This document shows, piece by piece, positions 35,501-42,323 of a stretch of DNA of 64,000 bases. A model generated the notes under the pieces. It saw only the letters and a program-made list of their open reading frames with translations. It ran no database searches and was not told the DNA's origin. The stretch is from Candidatus Peribacterales bacterium (GTDB lineage: Bacteria > Patescibacteriota > Gracilibacteria > Peribacterales > Peribacteraceae): NCBI GenBank assembly GCA_020058765.1, contig JAGVDM010000001.1, positions 1 to 64,000 on the forward strand. The letters are read 5' to 3'. A program made the position numbers and the translations under genes. Position 1 is the first letter of the stretch; every line of letters starts with the position of its first letter.

Positions 35501-36276
35501 TGACGGTCGCCGGCATCGTGGAATCGATCAAGAAGATCAACACGAAGAAGGGGGAAACCATGGCGATCGTGATGCTGGAGGACCCAACAGGCAAACTGGA
35601 GGTGACGCTCTTCCCACGAACACTCGCAGAGGCTGCTGGCTTCTTAGAAGATCCAGATTCTGTGCTGGTAGTAGGAGGAACCCTGGATGAGCGCGGCGGC
35701 CAATTGCAGGTACGAGCAGACGCCGTAAAGCGAGCATCACTGAGTACCATGATTCAGAAGGCCAAAGACGCGGGAATGTACGACGAAGAGGCGGCGAAAA
35801 CCGGCATCATGCCTGTACGACAGCACGCAGTAGATGATGAGGTCGAAATGTTGGATGAGGAGGGAAACGTTGTGGCTGGCGTCACATTGAAAGTAGTAGA
35901 AGAAAGCGCAGTAACCGATGATTTCCTAGGGCCAATCGGCCGGTGGATTACGCAAGGTATGGATATGCAATCCGCTATGCGGCAGTTGGGGATTTTGGAG
36001 GGGGCAAAAGCGACGGACGAGCCCGCCACGGTAGAAGATGATCTGCCCGCTGGGCCCAAGATTTCCATTCATACGATCACGCTCCCCACACACGCGCCAA
36101 AAAAACTGCTGCTCGACCTCAAAGAGGTGCTGCAAGCATTCCCCGGGAAGGAGAAGGTACAATTGAAAATCGGACCGCAGCAGATCCCTCTGCCCATCAC
36201 GATCAACATGTCCACAATCCTCGAAAAGAAGGTGGCAGATCTGCTCTCTGCGTACGAAGCTCAAGCATTGCGCTGA
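32539..36276 (+). CDS. dnaE: DNA polymerase III alpha subunit
   Basis: The 1245-aa replicative polymerase has an N-terminal PHP domain (VHLHCHSTYSLLEALPSPEE), the palm with VGPGRGSAAGSIVSYCL and the catalytic PDIDIDFADNRRDEVLNYV, the fingers region with SLYRPGPMEWIPSYIKRKHG and FAGYGFNKSHAAGYARVAYE, a helix-hairpin-helix region (RFGLTAIKGIGDSS), an OB fold (VTVAGIVESIKKINTKKGET) and a C-terminal extension. The PHP motif reads ADKGYTYG where active domains have DHGN, so PHP proofreading may be lost. tsaC starts 4 bp after it. Confidence 0.97.
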   Translation: MRPEDFVHLHCHSTYSLLEALPSPEEIVERAKELGQSAVGLADKGYTYGLTEFYKAAKSHKLKPILGLETYVAARTRFDKESGTDTRRYPLVLLAETQEGYENLLELATHAALEGMYYKPRVDAELLQKYGKGLIALSGPISGALPQAALAEDEDRIRELVGQYREFFGDENVYFELMDLPSVTGQAEVNQQLIHWGKELNVPLVATCNSHYCRQDDAEAHDVLLCIQKNARIDDPSRFSMRDSDFSMRPYSEVEKAFAHVPEALENTKLIADRCNVRLDFSTYHIPRFPVPTKQNEAAYLRTVCEEGFAKRYANPTDEHRERLNYELGVIEQLGFPGYFLIVWDFVREAKSRGITVGPGRGSAAGSIVSYCLNITTLDPIEHGLLFERFLNPARVTMPDIDIDFADNRRDEVLNYVRDKYGKDRVVQICTFGTLAARAAVKDVGRAYGVPFLEMNALAKLIPERPGTTLDEALATQELKLAYESNDTYRKIIDAALKLEGKARHVSVHACGVIITEGPTVKYTAIQRAPKDEDTIITQSSAKPLEALGLLKMDFLGLMNLTVIQTTLEIIERTEGEKIDITAIPLNDAATYTLLQHGDTTGVFQLESGGMRRYLKQLKPTEFNDIVAMVSLYRPGPMEWIPSYIKRKHGKEVVKYSHDDLKPILEPTYGIGIYQEQILQIAQVFAGFSLGEADLLRRAIGKKIKEELDAQREKFIEGATKKGYDSALAEEIFDDVITPFAGYGFNKSHAAGYARVAYETAYLKTRYPTEFMAALLSADAQRTDRVMIEIEECRTMGLEVLPPDINESLRHFTALPQRTDEAGNLRPGIRFGLTAIKGIGDSSVMEIIAVREEGGKFTSIEDFAQRIPKKILNKKLLESLGKSGALDSLLERGLVVQHYEKIVEYGKSGQDIGAGQTDLFANLSADTGAAAIEFPAAPPATHLEKLNWEKETMGLYVSSHPLAGLKKYIGKKAHLIANLEPKQVKKKVTVAGIVESIKKINTKKGETMAIVMLEDPTGKLEVTLFPRTLAEAAGFLEDPDSVLVVGGTLDERGGQLQVRADAVKRASLSTMIQKAKDAGMYDEEAAKTGIMPVRQHAVDDEVEMLDEEGNVVAGVTLKVVEESAVTDDFLGPIGRWITQGMDMQSAMRQLGILEGAKATDEPATVEDDLPAGPKISIHTITLPTHAPKKLLLDLKEVLQAFPGKEKVQLKIGPQQIPLPITINMSTILEKKVADLLSAYEAQALR

Positions 36277-36280
36277 TGGT

Positions 36281-36868
36281 ATGCACATACTCTCTGAAAC
36301 CCAGGACTGGCTGCCCCAAGCAATCGATATTCTCCGGCAAGGCGGCGTTGTGGCACATGCAACAGAGACCTGTTACGGGCTCGCTTGCGATATGACGAAC
36401 CCCGAAGCGGTTGCGCGCCTCTTCGCGGTAAAGGATCGCCCGGCACACCAACCCGTGAGCGCGTTGTTCACATCTGTAGAGGATGCGAAGCGGTACATGG
36501 AATGGAATGCGCAGGCAGAAGAGCTGGCACAAGACGGACTCCCCGGACCGCTCACGATTATCCTGCGCGTACAGCCACAGGCGCCGCATGCTCTGTTCCC
36601 TACGCCCACAGGCGGAGCAACAGTGGGTGTGAGGGTGTCTCCGCACCCTATAGCAACAGCCCTAGTGCAAGCCTTCGGTACGCCGATCACGACCACTTCG
36701 GCAAACGTGCACGGGCTGCCAAACCCCTACAGTGTGGAAGATATTCTCTCGCAATTCAGCAAGAATCGTATAGTACCTGATTTGGTGATTGATAGCGGAA
36801 AACTTGATCAGAATCCGCCTTCTACAGTCGTCGATGTGAGTGATGGTGTCAAAAAGACTAGGCGCTAG
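36281..36868 (+). CDS. tsaC: TsaC/YrdC-type threonylcarbamoyl-AMP synthase
   Basis: The 195-aa protein has the YrdC/Sua5 fold: the N-terminal ILRQGGVVAHATETCYGLAC, LFAVKDRPAHQPVSALF, PGPLTIILRVQPQAPH, VGVRVSPHPIATALVQAFG and PITTTSANVHGLPNPYSVEDI. The C-terminal STVVDVSDGVKKTRR has the usual PSTVVD signal, here PPSTVVD. It makes threonylcarbamoyl-AMP for tRNA t6A37. It follows dnaE by 4 bp, so is probably cotranscribed. It complements tsaB at 15224. Confidence 0.92.
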   Translation: MHILSETQDWLPQAIDILRQGGVVAHATETCYGLACDMTNPEAVARLFAVKDRPAHQPVSALFTSVEDAKRYMEWNAQAEELAQDGLPGPLTIILRVQPQAPHALFPTPTGGATVGVRVSPHPIATALVQAFGTPITTTSANVHGLPNPYSVEDILSQFSKNRIVPDLVIDSGKLDQNPPSTVVDVSDGVKKTRR

Positions 36869-36935
36869 GACCCTTGACTGAATTCGGAAAGGAGATTATA
36901 GCACGCGCTCTATTTTCTTTCCCCATTTTCATTGT

Positions 36936-37118
36936 ATGAGTATTGCCGACCTCGAACGGCCAGACGTCACTTCGGAGAAATCCGACCATGACTTCTCGCC
37001 AGAGACGGACGCTGCGAAGACGCCAGAGCAGCTCCAGCAGATGATCGCGTATAGCGTGCAGCGTGAGCAGGCTGCAGCTCGTCTTCGACTGCAAAAGAAG
37101 ACGTCAGCTGCTTTGTAG
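36936..37118 (+). CDS. Possible small protein, 60 aa
   Basis: Unrecognised, and weakly supported. The frame begins MSIADLERPDVTSEKSDHDF, is very hydrophilic and ends in a helix (PEQLQQMIAYSVQREQAAAR) with a basic tail. It fills the 278-bp gap between tsaC and nrdR. A TTCCCC tract 11 nt before the ATG matches the leadered genes in this window, and the codon choice resembles the neighbours. Confidence 0.42.
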   Translation: MSIADLERPDVTSEKSDHDFSPETDAAKTPEQLQQMIAYSVQREQAAARLRLQKKTSAAL

Positions 37119-37134
37119 AACCGATAAGCAACGC

Positions 37135-37140
37135 TAGGAT
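37135..37140 (+). promoter_or_regulatory. -10 box TAGGAT for nrdR
   Basis: TAGGAT is followed by exactly 6 nt and ATG (37147); it predicts a leaderless nrdR mRNA. Confidence 0.45.
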
Positions 37141-37146
37141 CGTGCT

Positions 37147-37611
37147 ATGTACTGCCCGCGTTGCAAATCAACAGAGACCTCGGTGATTGATTCCCGCCTC
37201 GCAGAAGATGGGCGCGCAGTGCGCCGGCGACGCGAGTGCGGCAAATGCGACCACCGCTTCACCACCTTTGAACGCCAAGAACTGAGTGCGCTCATTGTGG
37301 TGAAGCGAGACGGGACCAGGGAACCCTACAGCCGCTCCAAACTGGAACGCGGTATTTGGCTTTCGTGCACCAAGCGACCAGTAAGCCAAGAAGCAGTGGA
37401 TGACTTGCTGAATAAACTGGAAGAAAAGTGGGCAGCAAGCAGGAAAGAAGTAGGCAGCTCAGCGATCGGGAACGACGTCATGCGAGAACTCAAAAAGCTC
37501 GACCAGGTCGCCTATATCCGCTTTGCGTCGGTACACAGGGAATTCAAGGATGTGGAAGAGTTTAAAGAAGAGCTTGGAAAGCTGTTTGTGAAGGGAGGAG
37601 AGGCAAATTGA
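37147..37611 (+). CDS. nrdR: NrdR, ribonucleotide reductase repressor
   Basis: The 154-aa protein has the N-terminal zinc ribbon (MYCPRCKSTETSVIDSR and RRRECGKCDHRFTTFER, four cysteines) followed by an ATP-cone (LIVVKRDGTREPYSRSKLER and VAYIRFASVHREFKDVEEF). NrdR senses ATP/dATP and represses ribonucleotide reductase genes. No ribonucleotide reductase gene and no convincing NrdR box are in this window. It stands alone between tsaC and aspS. Confidence 0.96.
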   Translation: MYCPRCKSTETSVIDSRLAEDGRAVRRRRECGKCDHRFTTFERQELSALIVVKRDGTREPYSRSKLERGIWLSCTKRPVSQEAVDDLLNKLEEKWAASRKEVGSSAIGNDVMRELKKLDQVAYIRFASVHREFKDVEEFKEELGKLFVKGGEAN

Positions 37612-37683
37612 GTTTTGTAATTAGTAAGCAGTGTTCAGTGCAGAAATCAGAGCTTTCCTCTACACCAAGGTTTTTCGCTCCTG

Positions 37684-37689
37684 TAGGCT
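37684..37689 (+). promoter_or_regulatory. -10 box TAGGCT for aspS
   Basis: TAGGCT is followed by exactly 6 nt and ATG (37696); it predicts a leaderless aspS mRNA. Confidence 0.45.
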
Positions 37690-37695
37690 TTTGCC

Positions 37696-39459
37696 ATGCT
37701 ACGAACCCACACCTGCGGAGAACTCCGAAAGGATCACACTGGCGAGAGCGTGACGCTCTCGGGGTGGGTCCATCGTCGCCGTGACCACGGCGGACTGATT
37801 TTCGTGGATCTTCGTGATCGATACGGGTTTACGCAGATTGTCTTCGACCCAAAGCACAAGGATTTGTTCACGATTGCCGAGCACATCCGGTCTGAATGGG
37901 TGCTGCAAATTACCGGTACAGTACGCGCCCGTGTGGCCGGCGCTGAACGCGACGAAAACCCAACGGGGCACATCGAAGTGGAAGTGGCGAAGATTGTGGT
38001 GCTCAACGAAGCAGAGACGCCTCCGTTCGAGATCGACCAGGATCGTGACGCGGGAGAGGAACTGCGCCTCACCTACCGCTATTTGGATCTGCGCCGCGAG
38101 CGCATGCAGCGCAATATCCTGCTGCGCCACACCATGCTGCAGCACATCCGCAGCTTCTTCTACGATCGCGGATTCGTGGAGATTGAAACGCCGATCCTCA
38201 TTAAGGGAACCCCAGAGGGATCACGTGAATACCTGGTTCCATCGCGCATATACCATGGCGAATTCTATGTTCTGCCCCAATCGCCACAGCAGCTCAAGCA
38301 GCTCAGCATGGTCGCAGGGTTCGACCGGTACATGCAGATCGCTCGCTGCTTCCGTGACGAAGACCAACGTGGCGATCGCCAGCCGGAGTTCACACAGGTC
38401 GACGTGGAGATGTCCTTTGTGGAAGCAAACGACGTGATGCAACTCACGGAAGAAGCCCTCATTTCACTGGTGAAAAAAGCTCGGCCGGACGTAAAGATTC
38501 AGTCCGAACCATTCCCGCGCCTCACGTACGATGAAGCAATGAGCCGATACGGTTCAGATAAGCCCGATTTGCGCTTTGGTTTGGAATTCACCGATATTTC
38601 CGCCCTCTGCAAAGGTTGCGGCTTTGGCGTGTTCGCCAAAACGGTAGAAGCAAACGGTGTAGTGCAGGCACTCTGCGTGCCTGGAGGAGCGGAAAGCAGT
38701 CGCAAGGAGATCGACGATCTTACGGAAGTTGCGAAGATCTACGGCGCCAAGGGACTCGCATGGATCAAAGTGGGTGACGATACGCACGAAGGTGTGCCTG
38801 TGGAAAAACTCGGCGCAGAGAAGACCGGGGAAATCCTGAAAGCAGTACAGGCGAAGGCAGGCGATATGGTGCTCTTCATGGCGGATCAATTCGACATTGC
38901 CTGCGCTAGTTTGGGCGCAGTACGATTGGAAATCGGCAAGCGCAAAAACATGATGGATCCGCAAGTCTTTGCCTTCTGTTGGGTAACGGACTTCCCGATG
39001 TTCGAGAAGGACGCAGAAACCGGCGGCATCGCTGCGGTGCACCACCCGTTCACGCGCCCGCGTGCATCGGATGTAGAACTCCTCAATACCGACCCGCTCA
39101 AGGCCAAGGCAGTGGCATACGACGTGGTACTCAACGGCAGCGAGATCGGCGGAGGATCAGTGCGTATCCACGAGCCCGACTTACAGAAGAAGATCTTTGA
39201 TATCCTGCGGATTTCTCCAGATGATGCAGAGCGTCGATTCGGCCACCTGCTACGCGCATTCAAATTCGGTGCGCCTCCGCATGGCGGTATCGCCTGGGGT
39301 GTAGACCGCCTGGTTATGCTCTTTGCCGGGGAACCCAACATCCGCGAGGTGATTGCCTACCCCAAAGATCAGAAGGCGAAAGACCTGATGCTCGGTGCAC
39401 CATCGCCCATGCCGGAAGCCCAGCTCAAAGAGCTCGGCGTGCAGATCTTGGAAGAGTAG
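37696..39459 (+). CDS. aspS: Aspartyl-tRNA synthetase, bacterial type
   Basis: The 587-aa class IIb synthetase has an N-terminal OB anticodon-binding domain (VTLSGWVHRRRDHGGLIFVD), class II motif 1 (RSFFYDRGFVEIETPIL), motif 2 (MQIARCFRDEDQRGDRQPEF), a bacterial GAD insertion (residues about 280-420) and motif 3 (GGIAWGVDRLVMLFAGEPNI). It charges tRNA-Asp; whether it is discriminating or also charges tRNA-Asn cannot be told by eye. Length is normal for the bacterial type. Confidence 0.97.
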   Translation: MLRTHTCGELRKDHTGESVTLSGWVHRRRDHGGLIFVDLRDRYGFTQIVFDPKHKDLFTIAEHIRSEWVLQITGTVRARVAGAERDENPTGHIEVEVAKIVVLNEAETPPFEIDQDRDAGEELRLTYRYLDLRRERMQRNILLRHTMLQHIRSFFYDRGFVEIETPILIKGTPEGSREYLVPSRIYHGEFYVLPQSPQQLKQLSMVAGFDRYMQIARCFRDEDQRGDRQPEFTQVDVEMSFVEANDVMQLTEEALISLVKKARPDVKIQSEPFPRLTYDEAMSRYGSDKPDLRFGLEFTDISALCKGCGFGVFAKTVEANGVVQALCVPGGAESSRKEIDDLTEVAKIYGAKGLAWIKVGDDTHEGVPVEKLGAEKTGEILKAVQAKAGDMVLFMADQFDIACASLGAVRLEIGKRKNMMDPQVFAFCWVTDFPMFEKDAETGGIAAVHHPFTRPRASDVELLNTDPLKAKAVAYDVVLNGSEIGGGSVRIHEPDLQKKIFDILRISPDDAERRFGHLLRAFKFGAPPHGGIAWGVDRLVMLFAGEPNIREVIAYPKDQKAKDLMLGAPSPMPEAQLKELGVQILEE

Positions 39460-39511
39460 TTTTGCTCTACCATAAGCCCTGTAAACGCCAGCGGAGCGAG
39501 GGATTTTGTGG

Positions 39512-39517
39512 TATACT
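39512..39517 (+). promoter_or_regulatory. -10 box TATACT for the coiled-coil gene at 39524
   Basis: TATACT is followed by exactly 6 nt and ATG (39524). This selects the inner ATG over the upstream ATG at 39506, which would lie before the transcript start. Confidence 0.5.
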
Positions 39518-39523
39518 ATTGGG

Positions 39524-40582
39524 ATGGCACTCCCTGCAGACGACGCAGCGGCAAACGACCAACGAAAGAAGGACTTCGACAAATACCTTGAGCGAAGTGC
39601 GGAACGCCGTGAGGAGGTAAAGGAAGAGCAACGTGAACACGCCGAAGAGCGCACCATTGAAGAACAGGCACGTGCAGAGCGGCAGCACCAGGAAGCACTG
39701 GGAGAAGAGCAACGAGAAGTGGAGCGCCAAGAGGCACTCGCAGATTGGCGAGAGCAGGAGAAGCAGCGCAAAAAGGATGTGGAGGCCGACCAAGCTCGGC
39801 GCCAGCGCGAACGTGAATTGATTCTCAAGAAGCAGAAAATCCACGAAGAAGAGGAAAAGAAACACAAGGAATACATGCAAAACCTGGAATGGGCTGCAGC
39901 AATTGAGCGTTTGAAAAAGCGCAAGTCAGACGAATCACACGCGGCAAAACTCGCCATTTATCATGCAGCAGAGCGCGAAGCGAAGGAGAAAAAGGAGCAT
40001 GCAAGCCAGGCGGATACTCTTCGGCAAAAAGAAGCGGAGCGTGTGGGGAGGCAGCTGCGAGGCGACATTGAAAAAGAGGAGCTGCAGGCGTTTAGCGAAA
40101 TCGAAGAGGATATTAACCAGCGCAAAGCGAAGCTCTTTGCCAAGGAGCAAACGGAGCAGATGCAGCTGCAGGCGGAGTGGAACCGCAAGCGAGCGATACT
40201 GCGGAGTATTCGCGATCAGAGTTTGCTGCAACGCACACGGGATGAACTGGAACGCGCAGAAAAGGCATCGCTTGCAAAGTTGCGGCAGAAGTACCAAGCG
40301 CAGGCAACGGCACTGGAGGTAGAACGCACACGCCGAATTGATGATGTACGTGCAGATGCCAAGCGTGGTATGGAACAAGCCACCGCAGATGAGCGGAACA
40401 CCAAGAACCGCAGTAGGCAGCAAGCCTCACAGGAGCGCTTGGAAAGCGATATCGATATGCATCGTCGGTTTAAGGAGGGTGTGGAGCGAGAGAAGGAGAT
40501 TCTGGGCATGACTTCGGAAGAGATGGCCGAAGCATCGGACGAGCGCCGCGAGAAGAAGCAGGAAGAAGAGAACAAAAAATAA
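39524..40582 (+). CDS. Long charged coiled-coil protein, 352 aa
   Basis: Almost the whole protein is predicted as one continuous alpha-helix or coiled coil, rich in E, K, R, Q and A (for example REEVKEEQREHAEERTIEEQ and KKDVEADQARRQRERELILK), with no hydrophobic segment. Such composition resembles TolA-like or structural rod proteins, but homology cannot be claimed because low complexity causes spurious matches. The inner start MALPADDAAAND is chosen from the -10 spacing. It sits between aspS and tRNA-Leu, facing the four-gene cassette at 40.7-45.5 kb. Confidence 0.7.
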   Translation: MALPADDAAANDQRKKDFDKYLERSAERREEVKEEQREHAEERTIEEQARAERQHQEALGEEQREVERQEALADWREQEKQRKKDVEADQARRQRERELILKKQKIHEEEEKKHKEYMQNLEWAAAIERLKKRKSDESHAAKLAIYHAAEREAKEKKEHASQADTLRQKEAERVGRQLRGDIEKEELQAFSEIEEDINQRKAKLFAKEQTEQMQLQAEWNRKRAILRSIRDQSLLQRTRDELERAEKASLAKLRQKYQAQATALEVERTRRIDDVRADAKRGMEQATADERNTKNRSRQQASQERLESDIDMHRRFKEGVEREKEILGMTSEEMAEASDERREKKQEEENKK

Positions 40583-40629
40583 GCCTATCCCTCGGCAAAA
40601 GGACACCGAGGCAATACACTAACGGCTAT

Positions 40630-40716
40630 GCCGAGGTGGCGAAACTGGTAGACGCACTAGCCTTAGGAGCTAGCGTCCGCAAGGACATGAGAGTTCGAAT
40701 CTCTCCCTCGGCACCA
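40630..40716 (+). tRNA. tRNA-Leu (anticodon UAG)
   Basis: The acceptor stem GCCGAGG pairs perfectly with CCTCGGC, then discriminator A and an encoded CCA (40714-40716). The anticodon arm is CTAGC-CTTAGGA-GCTAG, giving UAG, which reads CUN leucine codons. A long variable arm (GTCC-GCAA-GGAC) marks a class II tRNA, and the T arm is GAGAG-TTCGAAT-CTCTC. The stop of the convergent 414-aa gene lies 4 bp downstream. Confidence 0.97.
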
Positions 40717-40719
40717 CAA

Positions 40720-41964
40720 CTACACTGTAGGTTTTGGCACCTCTGTAACAGCACGTAAGGCTACTTTTTGCATAGCCTCAATGAATTTGAGAGGGCTTGT
40801 TACTTCGTTCGTTGCGGCATTTACTCCAAGCGTATCGAGGTTGGTAACACCTGCAGTGTTAAATGCTTTGAGGAGTTTTGGCATATCCATACCTGTCTTA
40901 AATCCAAGAGCGATGTCGATGCCGTTTGCTCCTGGTTTCACTTCCAATGCTGCGAGTGCTTTTGCCAGATCCCCTGTTGCTGGGAGCTTGGCGAGCACTT
41001 GCATGAGCACATCTTTCAGGCGTACTTGCATCTGCTCACAAGCAGCGACCGCACTGTCGATAGCAGTGAGATCTGCCTTTGCCTGCTCAAATTTCTTCTG
41101 CGCATCGGCAAGATCGCGGTTGAGCTGATCCACTTCGCGGCGTGCAGTATCTACGGCGGATTCCGCGGTACGGAGATCATCCGTTTTGGTATCACTTTTC
41201 GCACGCAGCGTCTTTAGCCGCTCTTCGGCAGTCACCAGCCCGCCCTTTGCCATGTCTCTGCTTTTTTCAATTGCAGGAATGCCTGCCTGGAGCCGGTCGC
41301 GTTCCTCCGTTTTCTTCTGCTTGAGCGTAGTGGCACTCGTTTCACCGGATTCGCGAAGAATGCGACGGGTATGTTCAGCGGGTGTGCCCGTAATACCAGG
41401 AACTTCTGCACCTGTTTTTGCTGGCTCAGTGATCTTCCCCATCGCCTTATCCAGCTCGCCGGTAAGGTATTTGAAGTACTTCTGTATTGCAGCGAGCACC
41501 AGCAGGAACGCCTTGAGCGCATCCTTCATAGTAACATTCTCTTTTTTCATGAAGCTGGATGCTTGGTCGAGTGCAAGGAAGAGCTCATCCTCTGGTGAAA
41601 GCTGCTTGCGCAGTGCCTCTAGGCGAGAGTTTGTTTGATCCATCACTGCGCGCTTTTCCTGCTCCTGACGCGAAAGCTCTTCGATCTTCGCATCAAGCTT
41701 GGCCGGCATATCCCGAGCGGCAGCATCAATCCCTTCTGCCTCTAAGGCAGCTGCATCTGGGTCCTCCAGTGCCTGCCCCTCAAGGAGCTGCTGCTGGATG
41801 AATTTGAGCTGATCTAATTTTTGCTGAAGAGCAAATACTTCACTCTGCGCCGCATCAAAACGTTGCTGTACTTGTAACACACGATCCTTGGCAGTCACCA
41901 CTTCTGGTGCCTGTTGAGGAAGGTCTGGCACATTGATCTCTTCTGGTGTTGGTTTTGCGGGCAT
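40720..41964 (-). CDS. Coiled-coil protein of unknown function, 414 aa (cassette, large gene 2)
   Basis: Unrecognised. No signal peptide. N-terminal coiled coil (residues 25-140, RFDAAQSEVFALQQKLDQLK), a short hydrophobic helix (ALKAFLLVLAAIQKYFKYL, near 155), a second long coiled coil (about 210-330, VDTARREVDQLNRDLADAQK) and a small C-terminal alpha/beta domain with GIDIALGFKTGMDMPKLLKA. That last motif resembles segments of the 943-aa protein upstream (TDMPKILAFAQAH). It is the last gene of a four-gene minus-strand cassette. TAAAAT and the run CCCTCTAT precede the ATG. Confidence 0.68.
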   Translation of the reverse strand: MPAKPTPEEINVPDLPQQAPEVVTAKDRVLQVQQRFDAAQSEVFALQQKLDQLKFIQQQLLEGQALEDPDAAALEAEGIDAAARDMPAKLDAKIEELSRQEQEKRAVMDQTNSRLEALRKQLSPEDELFLALDQASSFMKKENVTMKDALKAFLLVLAAIQKYFKYLTGELDKAMGKITEPAKTGAEVPGITGTPAEHTRRILRESGETSATTLKQKKTEERDRLQAGIPAIEKSRDMAKGGLVTAEERLKTLRAKSDTKTDDLRTAESAVDTARREVDQLNRDLADAQKKFEQAKADLTAIDSAVAACEQMQVRLKDVLMQVLAKLPATGDLAKALAALEVKPGANGIDIALGFKTGMDMPKLLKAFNTAGVTNLDTLGVNAATNEVTSPLKFIEAMQKVALRAVTEVPKPTV

Positions 41965-41979
41965 AGGGATAGAGGGATT

Positions 41980-42300
41980 TTAAGCGGCAAGAGGACTAAA
42001 ATTGAGCACTGCTGCTTCCTGTTCGCGCGTGCGCTGTTCAACAGTACTCGCGAACTGTTGTACTTCTTGTTCCTTGGCGCGCATGTACGCACGGTACTGC
42101 CGATCATATTCGGCAAGTGCCTCATCGTAGTGAGCGTTACGTGCAGCAAATGCCTCTTCGGTTTCGCCCTCCTCGCGAGAGAAAATAGCTGCTGCGTCCT
42201 CGGGCGAAAGATTGGGGATATTCGCCAGATCCGGCTCTATGGGAGCCATAATCTGGAAGTAGAGTGCGCGGCCGTCGAGGATGGTGGGTGTGGGAGTCAT
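41980..42300 (-). CDS. Small helical protein, 106 aa (cassette, small gene 2)
   Basis: Unrecognised. It begins MTPTPTILDGRALYFQIMAP followed by IEPDL, then a charged helical part (HYDEALAEYDRQYRAYMRAK). By eye it is a paralogue of the 115-aa protein at 45170: both have R-x(2)-Y-x(3)-M-x(2)-IEPDL early and a Y-D-E/A-A-x(4)-Y helix later. It lies between the two large cassette genes (gaps 23 and 15 bp). The ATG at 42300 is preferred to a TTG 6 nt upstream. Confidence 0.62.
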   Translation of the reverse strand: MTPTPTILDGRALYFQIMAPIEPDLANIPNLSPEDAAAIFSREEGETEEAFAARNAHYDEALAEYDRQYRAYMRAKEQEVQQFASTVEQRTREQEAAVLNFSPLAA

Positions 42301-42323
42301 GTACAAAGAAGATGTTTATTTAC

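Noticed and set aside
40587-40615. Stem-loop CCTCGG...CCGAGG before tRNA-Leu as a terminator
   Set aside because: The 6-bp stem has no following T-tract, and its bases resemble the tRNA acceptor arm; it is not reported as a feature.
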